A stretch of 64,000 bases of DNA from assembly GCF_001420005.1 (NCBI RefSeq), contig NZ_LJAK01000001.1, positions 124,001 through 188,000 of the forward strand, written 5' to 3'. Positions 42,720-51,389 of the stretch are shown one piece after another. Each line of letters opens with the position of its first letter. Position 1 is the first letter of the stretch. Made by a program: the position numbers and the translations under genes. Below the pieces are notes generated by a model. It saw nothing but the letters and a program-made list of their open reading frames with translations, ran no database searches and was not told the origin of the DNA. This stretch comes from Loktanella sp. 3ANDIMAR09 (lineage in GTDB: Bacteria; Pseudomonadota; Alphaproteobacteria; Rhodobacterales; Rhodobacteraceae).

Positions 42720-43715
42720 ATGTCATCCCCTGCCCCCCTGATCGAAGTTCACCGCGGCGACATGCTGGAGTCGCTGCACAGCGGCCATGCGGTCGTTTGC
42801 GACGACAGCGGCCAGATCGTGCAGGCCTGGGGCGACCCCGATGCAGTGATCTTTCCGCGGTCGTCGTGCAAGATGATCCAGGCGCTGCCCCTGATCGAAA
42901 GCGGGGCAGCCGACGCGCACGGGCTGACGTCCGAACAGCTGGCGCTGGCCTGCGCCAGCCACCAGGGCGCGCATATCCACACCGACCGGGTGCAGGTCTG
43001 GCTGGACCAATTGGGCCTGAAAGACAGTGATTTTCGCTGCGGTCCGCAATGGCCCGGCGATATCCCGGCCCGCAACGAGATCATCCGCGCCCATGCCCAG
43101 CCCTGCCAGATCCACAACAATTGTTCCGGCAAACATGCGGGATTTCTGACGCTGAACCGCCATCTGGGCGGTGCGGCGGATTACGAGCTGGTGGATCATC
43201 CCGTGCAGCAGGCGGGCAAGGCCGCGTTCGAGGAGGTGACCGGCATGACCTCGCCCGGTTACGGGATCGACGGATGTTCCGCCCCGAATTTCGCTACCAG
43301 CGTGCAGGGTCTGGCCCGCGCGATGGCCAGCTTTGCCAGTGCGGGCGACCGCAGCGACACGCGGTCGCAGGCGATGGTGCGGCTGACGCAGGCGATGACG
43401 GCGCATCCCGAACTGGTCGCGGGCGAGACACGCGCCTGCACCGACCTGATGCGCGCGATGGACGGCCGTGTGGCGATCAAGACCGGGGCCGAGGCGGTGT
43501 TCGTTGCCATCATACCCGAACGCAAGATGGGCGTGGCACTGAAGATCACCGACGGCAGCACGCGCGGTGCCGAGGCTGCGATTGCCGCGATCCTGGTGAA
43601 ACTGGGCGTGCTTGACCCGGACCACCCTGCCACCCGCGCCCGGATGGTGCCCGAAATCCGCAACTGGCGCGGCACGCTGTGCGGCCATATCCGCCCCACC
43701 TCTGCCCTGCTGTAA
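42720..43715 (+). CDS. Asparaginase (AnsA/PF06089 type)
   Basis: L-asparaginase of the Rhizobium etli thermolabile family, hydrolysing asparagine to aspartate and ammonia. The 331-residue protein contains IEVHRGDMLESLHSGHAVV, the conserved IFPRSSCKMIQALPLIESGAAD and NNCSGKHAGFLTLNRHLGG blocks, and GYGIDGCSAPNFATSVQGLA. I start at 42720 with AAGGA 6 bases ahead; the longer frame has 49 additional residues with no family match. It is followed by xthA after 10 bases, and diverges from the IalB-like gene. Confidence 0.88.
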   Translation: MSSPAPLIEVHRGDMLESLHSGHAVVCDDSGQIVQAWGDPDAVIFPRSSCKMIQALPLIESGAADAHGLTSEQLALACASHQGAHIHTDRVQVWLDQLGLKDSDFRCGPQWPGDIPARNEIIRAHAQPCQIHNNCSGKHAGFLTLNRHLGGAADYELVDHPVQQAGKAAFEEVTGMTSPGYGIDGCSAPNFATSVQGLARAMASFASAGDRSDTRSQAMVRLTQAMTAHPELVAGETRACTDLMRAMDGRVAIKTGAEAVFVAIIPERKMGVALKITDGSTRGAEAAIAAILVKLGVLDPDHPATRARMVPEIRNWRGTLCGHIRPTSALL

Positions 43716-43725
43716 GGAGAGCCCC

Positions 43726-44514
43726 ATGTCATTCACACTCGCCACATGGAACATCAACTCGGTTCGCCTGCGCGAGGACCTGGTCGCGCGGCTGCTGCGC
43801 GACGCGGGCCCCGACGTGCTGTGTTTGCAGGAATGCAAATCGCCGATGGACAAGATCCCGACGGAACAATTCGAGGCGCTGGGTTACGTGCACCGCATCG
43901 GGCGCGGCCAAAAGGGCTATAACGGGGTGGCGATCCTCTCAAGGATGCCGATCGAAGAGGTGGGTGCCGCCGATTACGCAGGTCTTGGGCATGCGCGGCA
44001 CATCGCCGGGCGGCTGGCCAACGGCGTGACGGTGCATAATTTTTATGTGCCGGCCGGTGGCGACAAACCGGACCGCACAATCAACGAAAAATTCGGGCAA
44101 AAGCTGGATTATCTGACCGACATGCGCGACGCCTTTCATGCGGACCGGCCAGAGCGCGCGATCCTTGTGGGGGATCTGAACATCGCCCCGCGCGAGGACG
44201 ATGTCTGGGATCACAAGAAGCTGCTGAAGGTCGTGAGCCACACACCGATCGAGGTCGAGCACCTCGCACAGGTGCAGGACGCAGGCGGCTGGGTCGACAT
44301 CACCCGGCAGGATATCCCCAACGGCAAACTGTATTCCTGGTGGTCCTACCGGTCGCCTGACTGGGATGCCGCCGACAAGGGCCGGCGGCTGGACCACATC
44401 TGGGCCACGCCGGACATCGCGGGGTCCGCGCATTCCAGCCGGGTGCTGCGTGACGTGCGTGGCTGGGACCAGCCCAGCGACCACGCCCCCGTGTTTGCGA
44501 CCTTTGATCTGTAG
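43726..44514 (+). CDS. xthA: Exodeoxyribonuclease III
   Basis: AP endonuclease/3'-phosphatase of the exonuclease III family. Catalytic residues fall in MSFTLATWNINSVRLRED (Asn/Trp), CLQECKSPMDKIP (Glu), RAILVGDLNIAPREDDVWDHKK (Asp-x-Asn) and GWDQPSDHAPVFATFDL (Asp-His). It is 262 residues long. The start is the ATG at 43726 with AAGGAGA upstream; the open frame extending into the asparaginase gene is spurious. It would process abasic sites created by glycosylases such as the Fpg/Nei protein in this window. Confidence 0.95.
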   Translation: MSFTLATWNINSVRLREDLVARLLRDAGPDVLCLQECKSPMDKIPTEQFEALGYVHRIGRGQKGYNGVAILSRMPIEEVGAADYAGLGHARHIAGRLANGVTVHNFYVPAGGDKPDRTINEKFGQKLDYLTDMRDAFHADRPERAILVGDLNIAPREDDVWDHKKLLKVVSHTPIEVEHLAQVQDAGGWVDITRQDIPNGKLYSWWSYRSPDWDAADKGRRLDHIWATPDIAGSAHSSRVLRDVRGWDQPSDHAPVFATFDL

Positions 44515-44519
44515 GGCGG

Positions 44520-44587
44520 CCAAATTTTCGCGAAAATTTGGGGTGGGGCGCTGCCCCACACCCCGGGATATTTCGAACCAGAAGAAT
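44520..44587 (+). repeat. Dispersed intergenic element with an added 22-bp palindrome
   Basis: 44520-44541 is a perfect self-complementary sequence (CCAAATTTTCG and its reverse complement). It is followed by GTGGGGC-GCT-GCCCCAC, ACCCCGGGATATTTCG and ACCAGAAGAA. The copy lies between the convergent xthA and SGNH hydrolase genes, 5 bases past the xthA stop, and could terminate in both directions. Confidence 0.85.
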
Positions 44588-45219
44588 TAGCGCCGCAGGG
44601 CGGTCGCTGCCGCTTTGGCGAGGGTTCTGTGAGCATCGGGGTCGAAGTGCACACCGTCCTGCGCACTGACGGCGATGTGGTCGGCGGCGTTCAGGAATCC
44701 TGTGCCCCAGGTTCGTGCAAGATCACGGTAGTGGGAGGCGAGGGCCTGTGATCTGGTGGTTGCACCGTGAAACACCTGGCTGATCGGGCCGGTTTCCACG
44801 ATGGGCGGCGGGCAGATCAGCAGGATGTCGAACCCGCCATGGCGGGTCTGTGCCGCGTCACCACAGGCAATGGCGAGAAGACCCGCGATCCCCGCAGCGA
44901 TCCCCGCCGGCGTTTGACCAAAGTGCGCCTTGCAGTCGTTGGTCCCGAGCATCAGCGTGAGCGTGTCGATGGGGCCATGGCTGTTCAGGGCCATGTGCAG
45001 GCCCAGATGGCCGTTCATATGCGCGCCCATCTCGGGATCGCTGTCAGCGCGGGCAAGACGGCCCGGCAGGCCTTCTTCGATCAGGTCCGCATCCAGCGCG
45101 CGTGCCATCAGCACAGGCCAGCGGGTGCCCGCGTCATAGCGCGCGTAGTCGCCACGCGTCACGATGGGCGGGGTGCCGTGGGTGTTGCTGTCGCCGAATG
45201 TCAGGATCATGCGTGCCAT
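44587..45219 (-). CDS. SGNH/GDSL-family hydrolase, arylesterase-like
   Basis: A 210-residue cytosolic serine hydrolase. Block I is ILTFGDSNTHGTPP with the nucleophilic Ser. Block III is LTLMLGTNDCKAHFG, and block V is DGVHFDPDAHRTLAKA with catalytic Asp and His. This resembles arylesterases and acyl-CoA thioesterase-like enzymes. There is no signal peptide. It is convergent with xthA through a repeat element, and diverges from the thioredoxin gene. The substrate is unknown. Confidence 0.87.
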   Translation of the reverse strand: MARMILTFGDSNTHGTPPIVTRGDYARYDAGTRWPVLMARALDADLIEEGLPGRLARADSDPEMGAHMNGHLGLHMALNSHGPIDTLTLMLGTNDCKAHFGQTPAGIAAGIAGLLAIACGDAAQTRHGGFDILLICPPPIVETGPISQVFHGATTRSQALASHYRDLARTWGTGFLNAADHIAVSAQDGVHFDPDAHRTLAKAAATALRR

Positions 45220-45318
45220 GCCGCAGGCTAGACCCCGGTCGGATGCAGGTCAAATGCCTTGCCCCGGCCCGGGCGCGCCCACATATACGCATGACGCAAT
45301 ATCAAAAGGAGACGCGGC

Positions 45319-46221
45319 ATGATGGATCTGACCGCCACGCCCGAGACCCATATCATCGACGGCACCGACGCGACCTTTATGGCCGACGTCGTCGACGCCT
45401 CGATGACCACCCCCGTGATCGTGGATTTCTGGGCCCCATGGTGCGGGCCGTGCAAATCGCTGGGCCCGGCGATCGAGGCTGCCGTGACCAAGGCCGGAGG
45501 CCGGGTCAAGCTGGTCAAGATCGACACCGATGCCAACCAGCAGGTCGCGGCGCAATTGCGGGTGCAATCGCTGCCGACGGTGTATGCGTTCTGGCAAGGC
45601 CAGCCGGTTGACGGATTTCAGGGCGCGCTGCCGCCGTCCGAGGTCGATGCCTTTGTCACCAAGATCGCCGATATGGGCGGAGAGCCCGAGGATGACGGTC
45701 TGGCCGGTGCGATCGCTGCGGCACAGCAGATGCTGGACGAGGGGGCTGCGGCGGACGCGGCCGAGACATTTGCCGCGATCCTGCAGGAGGACCCGCAGTC
45801 TGCCCCCGCCTATGCCGGTCTGGTCAGTGCCTATCTGGCGCTGGACGACGTGGATCAGGCCGAAGCCATCTTGAACGGTGCCCCCGCCGAGATCAGCCAT
45901 GATCCCGCGCTTGAGGCGCTGGCAGCACGGATCAACCTGCTGCGCGCGGCGGCCAACGCAGGCCCCGTTGCAGATTTGCAGGCCAAGGTCGCGGCAGATC
46001 CCGCAGATCATGCGGCGCGTCTGGAACTGGCCACCGCACTGTCTGCCAAGGGCGAGACTCAGGCGGCGGTGGATCATTTGCTGGAATCGTTCCGGCTGGA
46101 TCGTGAGTGGAATGATGGCGCGGCCAAGGCCCAGCTGTTTCAGCTGTTCGATGCGCTGGACCCCAAGGACCCGGTTGCGCTGACGGGGCGGCGCAAATTG
46201 TCGTCGATGATATTTGCCTAA
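45319..46221 (+). CDS. Thioredoxin-TPR protein (CnoX/YbbN-like)
   Basis: A 300-residue protein. Residues 10-110 are a thioredoxin domain with an active WCGPC motif (Cys42, Cys45) and DFWAPWCGPCKSLGPAI. Residues about 125-300 are helical TPR-like repeats (AETFAAILQEDPQSAPAYAGLVSAYLALDDVDQAEAIL). This matches the holdase CnoX/YbbN that protects and delivers oxidised proteins to GroEL. AAGGAGA lies upstream of the ATG, and LonN and Trm112-like genes follow in the same direction. Confidence 0.9.
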   Translation: MMDLTATPETHIIDGTDATFMADVVDASMTTPVIVDFWAPWCGPCKSLGPAIEAAVTKAGGRVKLVKIDTDANQQVAAQLRVQSLPTVYAFWQGQPVDGFQGALPPSEVDAFVTKIADMGGEPEDDGLAGAIAAAQQMLDEGAAADAAETFAAILQEDPQSAPAYAGLVSAYLALDDVDQAEAILNGAPAEISHDPALEALAARINLLRAAANAGPVADLQAKVAADPADHAARLELATALSAKGETQAAVDHLLESFRLDREWNDGAAKAQLFQLFDALDPKDPVALTGRRKLSSMIFA

Positions 46222-46248
46222 GGTGCGGTGCAAGCTAGGTCGTCTGAC

Positions 46249-46887
46249 ATGATGAACCCATCCGATCTGCCTGACACGATCCCGATTTTTCCGCTGCCGG
46301 GCGCATTGCTGCTGCCGCGGGGGCGGATGCCGCTGCACATCTTTGAGCCGCGCTATCTGGCAATGATCGAGGATGCGATGAAAACGTCGGACCGTCTGAT
46401 CGGGATGGTCCAGCCGTTCGAGGGCCCCGGCAAGGCAAGCAGACTGCACAGCATCGGCTGCGCGGGGCGTCTGAACGCGTTCAACGAAACCGACGACGGG
46501 CGGTACATGATCACGCTGGCCGGCGTATCGCGGTTTCGCATCACCAAGGAGGTCGAGGGGTTCCAGCCCTATCGGCGCTGCAATGTGAAGTGGGACGGTT
46601 TCGCCCGCGACCTGGGCCCGGCCGAACATGATGACGGTTTTGAACGGGATGTGTTCATGGACATGCTGTGCCGTTATTTCGAGGATCAGGGCCTGAAAAC
46701 CGACTGGGACCAGCTGGGCGATGCCGAAGACGAATTGCTGATCAATTCGCTGTCGATGCTGTGCCCCTTTCCCCCCGAGGACAAACAGGCCCTGCTGGAA
46801 GCACCGTCGTTGACGACGCGGCGCGAAACGCTGGTGACGCTGATCGAATACGCCCTGCGCGGCGGAAGTGCGGAGATGATGCAATGA
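46249..46887 (+). CDS. LON-substrate-binding-domain protein
   Basis: A 212-residue protein that is essentially the N-terminal domain of Lon without the AAA+ protease. [36 protein letters not shown] is the opening of PF02190, and GGSAEMMQ closes it. The function is unclear; a chaperone-like role is possible. It follows the thioredoxin-TPR gene by 27 bases and overlaps the Trm112-like gene, a combination common in Rhodobacterales. An alternative ATG exists one codon downstream. Confidence 0.88.
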   Translation: MMNPSDLPDTIPIFPLPGALLLPRGRMPLHIFEPRYLAMIEDAMKTSDRLIGMVQPFEGPGKASRLHSIGCAGRLNAFNETDDGRYMITLAGVSRFRITKEVEGFQPYRRCNVKWDGFARDLGPAEHDDGFERDVFMDMLCRYFEDQGLKTDWDQLGDAEDELLINSLSMLCPFPPEDKQALLEAPSLTTRRETLVTLIEYALRGGSAEMMQ

Positions 46888-47057
46888 CGGTGTTTGACGG
46901 CCGTATGCTGGAGGCGCTGATCTGCCCGCAGACCCAAGGCCCGCTGAGCTATGACGCGCAGACGCAAGAGCTGATCAGCAAACGTGCAGGCTTGGCGTTT
47001 CCGATCCGCGACGGTATCCCGGTGATGCTGGTGGACGAGGCCCGCAAGCTGGATTGA
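46884..47057 (+). CDS. Trm112-family protein
   Basis: A 57-residue protein whose start overlaps the LonN stop (ATGA). [50 protein letters not shown] matches bacterial Trm112/YcaR. The Zn-ligand Cys positions are reduced to one (CPQT) instead of the pair found in canonical members. Bacterial relatives bind small methyltransferases; the partner is unknown. The reading frame given to it is the shorter one, because the longer frame lies inside LonN. Confidence 0.85.
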   Translation: MTVFDGRMLEALICPQTQGPLSYDAQTQELISKRAGLAFPIRDGIPVMLVDEARKLD

Positions 47058-47071
47058 GGCTGGCCCAGCGA

Positions 47072-47770
47072 TCAGACCAATCGATCCTGAATGTACAACC
47101 CACGGAAGAACACCCTCATGTTGGGCCACCAGTGGGTAAATTCGTCTTGTTCCCATCCGTCCAGCGGATCATCGACATATTCCGAAAAGAAGACGCTGCA
47201 CACTTTGGGATCGTCCCCCTCGCGGTAGTCGAGGACCATCGCCTGACAGTCACGGCAGGCGATGGCGATCAGGCGCGGATCAAGACGCTGCCAGTCGTGA
47301 CCCGGCATCTCTTGCACCATGAAATCCCGCAAAGGGGCTGCATCCTCTAGCCGAAGATATTCATGGCCCGCGTGAATGATGCCTTTTGGGTCGTTCAGGC
47401 GCGGGTCATCCGGATCGCCCCAGTACAAACGATCGCTCCAGCCGCCGTTGAAATGTGTGTAAACCTGACGCCAGGGCTCTGGCAGGCGGACGCCCAAACG
47501 CGTCTCCTGAGCCGCGATCCGTGCCTCGGTCAAACGCGCATCAGGGGTTTCACCGACGGGCCTGAGAAAAACGCCCTGTCGTCGCAATTTCGGATCGGTT
47601 TCATTCTCAAAAATCGTGTGCTGGCTGAGGTGGGATTGGAAAATGTTTTGCGGCTGGGCAGATATCACCGGCTGCTGAAGGGACCGGCGGTCCCTTGGTG
47701 TCAAAAATTCATCATCAGGCACGCGTGCATCTAGCAGACGTCGATATTGATGTTCCGTGTCGGATGACAT
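47072..47770 (-). CDS. SMI1/KNR4 (SUKH)-fold protein
   Basis: A 232-residue protein with the SUKH hallmark IAAQETRLGVRLPEPWRQVYTHFNGG (about residues 85-110), followed by EYLRLEDAAPLRDFMVQ and CVDYREGDDPKVCSVFFSEYVDDPLDGWEQDEF-type acidic segments. SUKH proteins often serve as immunity proteins against polymorphic toxins, but may act alone. It stands isolated between the Trm112 gene (convergent) and the cenR terminator. No toxin or Rhs/CdiA-like gene is nearby, and the codon use looks slightly less G+C rich than neighbours. Confidence 0.8.
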   Translation of the reverse strand: MSSDTEHQYRRLLDARVPDDEFLTPRDRRSLQQPVISAQPQNIFQSHLSQHTIFENETDPKLRRQGVFLRPVGETPDARLTEARIAAQETRLGVRLPEPWRQVYTHFNGGWSDRLYWGDPDDPRLNDPKGIIHAGHEYLRLEDAAPLRDFMVQEMPGHDWQRLDPRLIAIACRDCQAMVLDYREGDDPKVCSVFFSEYVDDPLDGWEQDEFTHWWPNMRVFFRGLYIQDRLV

Positions 47771-47872
47771 GCAGTCCCCTCACCGTGGGCAATAGGCCGG
47801 ATGTTAACCAGGCAAGGCCTGCGCAGCCACTTGCAAAGGTGCATATTTTCAGGATTTCGGTTCCCCAGAACA

Positions 47873-47904
47873 AAGACACCCCGCATGCATCTGCGGGGTG
47901 TCTT
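47873..47904 (-). terminator. Intrinsic terminator of cenR
   Basis: AAGACACCCCGCA and TGCGGGGTGTCTT form a perfect 13-bp stem around a 6-base loop. The minus-strand transcript continues TGTTCTGG, moderately U-rich. It begins 32 bases past the cenR stop. Confidence 0.85.
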
Positions 47905-47935
47905 GAAATCAGAGTGCGACTGGCGGACCAACCCG

Positions 47936-48622
47936 TCAGCTCGACAGGCGGTAGCCGCCTTGTTCGGTGACCAGCAGGCGGGCGTTGCCGGGGTCGGGTT
48001 CGATTTTCTGGCGCAAGCGGTAGATGTGGGTTTCCAGCGTATGCGTGGTGACCCCCGCGTTATAGCCCCAGACCTCGTGCAGCAGCACGTCGCGCGGCAC
48101 CACACCGTCAGAGGCGCGGTAAAGGAATTTGAGGATGTTGGTTTCCTTTTCGGTCAGACGCACCTTGCGGTCGTCCTCGGTCACCAGCAGTTTTTGCGCA
48201 GGCCGGAACGAATAGGGCCCCAGCTGGAATACCGCATCCTCTGATTGTTCGTGGGTCCGCAGCTGGCTGCGCAAGCGGGCCAGCAGCACGGGAAACTTGA
48301 ACGGTTTGCTGACGTAATCGTTGGCGCCCGCATCCAGCCCGTAGATCGTGTCGGCGTCGCTGTCCTGTGCGGTCAGCATGACGATGGGACATTTCACACC
48401 CTGCTTGCGCATCAGGCGGCACAATTCGCGGCCATCGGTGTCGGGCAGGCCCACATCAAGGATCACCAGATCATAGAGCTGTTCCTTGACCTTGGTCATG
48501 GCGGATGCGCCGTCGTCGGCCTCGAACACGTCGAAATCCTCGGTCATCAAGAGCTGTTCGCCCAGGGCCTCGCGCAGATCGTCGTCGTCATCGACAAGCA
48601 GAATTTTCTTTAACTGTGCCAT
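47936..48622 (-). CDS. cenR: OmpR-family response regulator CenR
   Basis: A 228-residue response regulator. Receiver residues are the Asp cluster in LLVDDDDDLREAL, phospho-acceptor Asp in LVILDVGLPDTDGREL, and Lys in YVSKPFKF. The winged-helix domain has LTEKETNILKFLYRA, LLHEVWGYNAGVTTHTLETHIYRLRQKIEPDP. It closely matches CenR, an essential envelope-related regulator in Caulobacter and relatives (EANDYVSKPF and TTHTLETHIYRLRQK are characteristic). The cognate CenK kinase gene is not next to it. It diverges from ribA. Confidence 0.9.
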   Translation of the reverse strand: MAQLKKILLVDDDDDLREALGEQLLMTEDFDVFEADDGASAMTKVKEQLYDLVILDVGLPDTDGRELCRLMRKQGVKCPIVMLTAQDSDADTIYGLDAGANDYVSKPFKFPVLLARLRSQLRTHEQSEDAVFQLGPYSFRPAQKLLVTEDDRKVRLTEKETNILKFLYRASDGVVPRDVLLHEVWGYNAGVTTHTLETHIYRLRQKIEPDPGNARLLVTEQGGYRLSS

Positions 48623-48691
48623 CTTCTACTCCGGTATTACTCAACGTCAGGTGTGGTCCGTCACAAGAACAACAACCAATGCTGCAAATAG

Positions 48692-48709
48692 TTCACACGG
48701 ACGTGTGAA
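48692..48709. promoter_or_regulatory. 18-bp palindrome between cenR and ribA
   Basis: TTCACAC-GGAC-GTGTGAA has two perfect 7-bp arms. It lies 70 bases from the cenR start and 70 bases from the ribA start, in the shared divergent promoter region. Protein or function is not known. Confidence 0.5.
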
Positions 48710-48778
48710 TTGATGCCCCAATGTTTCAATCTGCCGCAGTTCATCCTAGATCACCAAGGGAACAGAGGATTGCGCGCG

Positions 48779-49849
48779 ATGTCATTGGCACCGGACAATA
48801 CGGAACGTCTGGCACGGGCGCGTGCCGATCTGCGCATGGGTGTGCCTGTGGTCGTGGCAGGTGCGGGGGTCATGCTGGCCGCCGAAACGCTGGACCCCAC
48901 CCGACTGGGCGCGCTGCGTGATCTGGGGGCGGCCGTCGCCTTGACCGACTGGCGGGCCAAGACGCTGAAAGTTGCAGCCTATGACGGCGACGTGGCGCGG
49001 ATCGTTTTGCCATCGGATGCAAATGTGTCGTGGGTGCGAGCGCTGGCCGATCCCAGTGGTGATTTGCGCCACCCGATGAAAGGACCGTTGCGCGGGCTGC
49101 GAGAGGGATCACCGCTGCTTGCGCGGGTTGCCGTGGCACTTTGCAAATCGGCGCGGTTGCTGCCCGCGGCGGTTATTGCCGCGCTGGATGACGCGGCAGG
49201 CTTTGCCCAGACCCACGGGCTGACGGTGGTGGATGCCGATGCGGCACTGGCCACACAAGAGGCCGCGCTGCGGTCCATCACCAGCGCCCGCCTGCCGATT
49301 TCGGTATCAGAGGCAGGCCGGCTGCACGTGTTCCGCCCCGATGACGGTGCAGAGGAACACTACGCCGTCGAAATCGGCAATCCGGATCGCAATGCGCCCG
49401 TGCTCGCGCGGTTGCATTCGGCCTGTTTCACGGGCGACCTGCTGGACAGTCTGAAATGCGACTGCGGCCCGCAACTGCGCGCCGCACTGGCCCAGATGGG
49501 GTCCGAGGGTGCGGGCGTGTTGCTGTATCTGAACCAGGAGGGCCGCGGGATCGGTCTGGCCAACAAGATGCGGGCCTATGCGCTACAGGATCAGGGGTTC
49601 GACACGGTCGAGGCAAACCACCGGCTGGGATTTCACGACGATGAACGCGATTTCCGCATCGGGGCCGCGATCCTGAAACAGATGGGGTTCGGGGCGGTGC
49701 GGTTGCTGACGAACAACCCCGCCAAGATCGCCCGGATGGCGGATTCCGGTATACACGTGGCCGAACGGGTCGCCCTGAAGGTGGGCGAGAACGCCCATAA
49801 CCATGCCTATCTGGCGACCAAGGCGGCAAAATCCGGCCACTTGCTGTGA
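48779..49849 (+). CDS. ribA: GTP cyclohydrolase II
   Basis: First committed enzyme of riboflavin synthesis. The catalytic domain is in the C-terminal half: HSACFTGDLLDSLKCDCGPQLRAAL (Zn-binding cysteines), LYLNQEGRGIGLANKMRAYALQDQGFDTVEANHRLGF. The N-terminal 140 residues (MGVPVVVAGAGVMLAAETLD...) are a regulatory or DHBP-synthase-derived region common in alphaproteobacterial RibA. The ATG at 48779 is chosen over an earlier one; AGAGGA lies 9 bases ahead. The length is 356 residues. Translation is coupled to the L,D-transpeptidase by GTGA. Confidence 0.93.
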   Translation: MSLAPDNTERLARARADLRMGVPVVVAGAGVMLAAETLDPTRLGALRDLGAAVALTDWRAKTLKVAAYDGDVARIVLPSDANVSWVRALADPSGDLRHPMKGPLRGLREGSPLLARVAVALCKSARLLPAAVIAALDDAAGFAQTHGLTVVDADAALATQEAALRSITSARLPISVSEAGRLHVFRPDDGAEEHYAVEIGNPDRNAPVLARLHSACFTGDLLDSLKCDCGPQLRAALAQMGSEGAGVLLYLNQEGRGIGLANKMRAYALQDQGFDTVEANHRLGFHDDERDFRIGAAILKQMGFGAVRLLTNNPAKIARMADSGIHVAERVALKVGENAHNHAYLATKAAKSGHLL

Positions 49850-50346
49850 CAGCGGCCGATCTGGTCGTGATGCCGACGCATGTGCGGTTTCGGGGGCGGC
49901 GGTTTCCCCGCACCATCGGACGCGGCGGCCTGACCCCTGCGGCGACCAAGGCAGAGGGCGACATGGCCACGCCGCGCGGCGTGCACCACATCGTCGACAT
50001 GCTCTATCGGGCGGACCGGATGGCGCAGCCTGCGCCCTGGGCCCGCCCCATCGGGCCGCATGATCTGTGGTCGGATGACCCGGCGCATCCCGATTACAAC
50101 CATCTGGTGCGGGCACCCTATACGCACAGCTGCGAATCCCTGCGCCGCGCCGACCCGATGTATGACCTGATTCTGGTGACGGACTGGAATTACCCCGCTG
50201 CCGTGCCGGGACGCGGGTCCGCCATTTTCTTGCATCAATGGCGCGGTCCGGGTCGCCCGACCGCAGGCTGTGTTGCCTTTCGGCGCGATCACCTGCGCTG
50301 GATTGCGGCACGGTTAGAGCCTTTCAATCGGCTTGTTATCGCTTAA
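49846..50346 (+). CDS. L,D-transpeptidase (YkuD family)
   Basis: A 166-residue protein with a GTG start overlapping the ribA stop. The active-site motif is HQWRGPGRPTAGCVAFRRDHL (His and Cys), which is the HxnG-x2-GCxxx pattern of YkuD catalytic domains. LVVMPTHVRFRGRRFPRTIGRGG is the N-terminal substrate-binding region. There is no evident signal peptide in this frame, so export is uncertain. It may crosslink peptidoglycan or attach lipoproteins. The family is also found near ribA in related genomes (inference). Confidence 0.82.
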   Translation: MTAADLVVMPTHVRFRGRRFPRTIGRGGLTPAATKAEGDMATPRGVHHIVDMLYRADRMAQPAPWARPIGPHDLWSDDPAHPDYNHLVRAPYTHSCESLRRADPMYDLILVTDWNYPAAVPGRGSAIFLHQWRGPGRPTAGCVAFRRDHLRWIAARLEPFNRLVIA

Positions 50347-50391
50347 CGCTGGACCTTGGCTGCATAAATTTGCCAAACGAAAGGACATGCG

Positions 50392-50895
50392 ATGAAACCT
50401 CAAGGCCAGTTTATGACCGACGCGCAAATCAGCGACCTGCCCTACCGCCCCTGTGTGGGTGTGATGCTGGTCAATACCCGTGGCCATGTCTGGGTCGGCA
50501 GCCGGTTGGACCGGGATGCAGACGCATGGCAAATGCCACAAGGCGGGGTCGACCCGGGAGAGACCTGCCGCGACGCGGCCCTGCGCGAGCTGTGGGAAGA
50601 AACCGGCGTATCCGACCGTCTGATCACCATCGAGGGTGAAACGGCAGGCCTGATCCGCTATGACCTGCCGCATGATCTGGTGGGCAAGGTCTGGGGCGGC
50701 AAATACCGCGGTCAGGAACAGAAATGGTTCCTGTTCCGGTTCCACGGCGAGGACAGCGATATCGACATCGCAACCGAGCATCCCGAATTTTCGGAATGGA
50801 AATGGATGCCGCGCGACCAGCTGGTCGCCAATATCGTGCCGTTCAAACGGGCGGTCTATGAACAGGTGCTGGCTGAACTGGGTGCCAAACTGTGA
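50392..50895 (+). CDS. rppH: RNA pyrophosphohydrolase
   Basis: Nudix hydrolase removing pyrophosphate from mRNA 5' ends. The Nudix box is [22 protein letters not shown], with [36 protein letters not shown] preceding and [19 protein letters not shown] following, typical of RppH. The length is 167 residues. An internal ATG at residue 8 is an alternative start. Its end overlaps the GTG start of the small exported protein by 4 bases. Confidence 0.93.
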   Translation: MKPQGQFMTDAQISDLPYRPCVGVMLVNTRGHVWVGSRLDRDADAWQMPQGGVDPGETCRDAALRELWEETGVSDRLITIEGETAGLIRYDLPHDLVGKVWGGKYRGQEQKWFLFRFHGEDSDIDIATEHPEFSEWKWMPRDQLVANIVPFKRAVYEQVLAELGAKL

Positions 50896-51347
50896 AAGCG
50901 ATCACCGTGGCGCTGATGCTGGCGGGCACGCAGGCTGCCGCGCTCAGCTGTATTGCGCCCGACCCGCTGGATGCATTTGACCGCGCCAACGCCAGCACCG
51001 CCCCCTACCTGCTGCTGACGGGCCGGATCACGCTGAACCAGCCTGCGCCAGACCCGATCACGAAACCCGGTGTCTTTGCCGGGCGGATCGAGGGGGTGGG
51101 CCTGTCGCAGACGGGATTCGACGTGCCCTTTGCCGAGGACGTGCGCGTTGCCGTCAGCTGCGCGGGTCCGTGGTGTGGCAGTATTCCAACCAAGGAAGAC
51201 GTGCTGGTTTTCGTCAACGCCGAGGGTGACGTGCCGACGATCGAGATCGGGGCCTGTGGCGGATGGATTTTCGCGGCACCCGATGCGGCCTTGCAGGACA
51301 GGCTGACCGCCTGCCTGAACGACGGGATGTGCGCGCCCGCCGACTAG
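50892..51347 (+). CDS. Small exported protein of unknown function
   Basis: A 151-residue protein with a signal peptide ([20 protein letters not shown]) that starts at a GTG overlapping the rppH stop. The mature part contains several Cys (positions about 20, 93, 97, 121, 143 and 148), [33 protein letters not shown]. No known family is recognised; the OB-like tissue-inhibitor or Cys-rich fold is possible. It is probably periplasmic or surface-exposed. Confidence 0.7.
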   Translation: MKAITVALMLAGTQAAALSCIAPDPLDAFDRANASTAPYLLLTGRITLNQPAPDPITKPGVFAGRIEGVGLSQTGFDVPFAEDVRVAVSCAGPWCGSIPTKEDVLVFVNAEGDVPTIEIGACGGWIFAAPDAALQDRLTACLNDGMCAPAD

Positions 51348-51389
51348 GGGCACCTTGCACCCGGCGCCCAAGGGCGCGATTGTCCGGCC

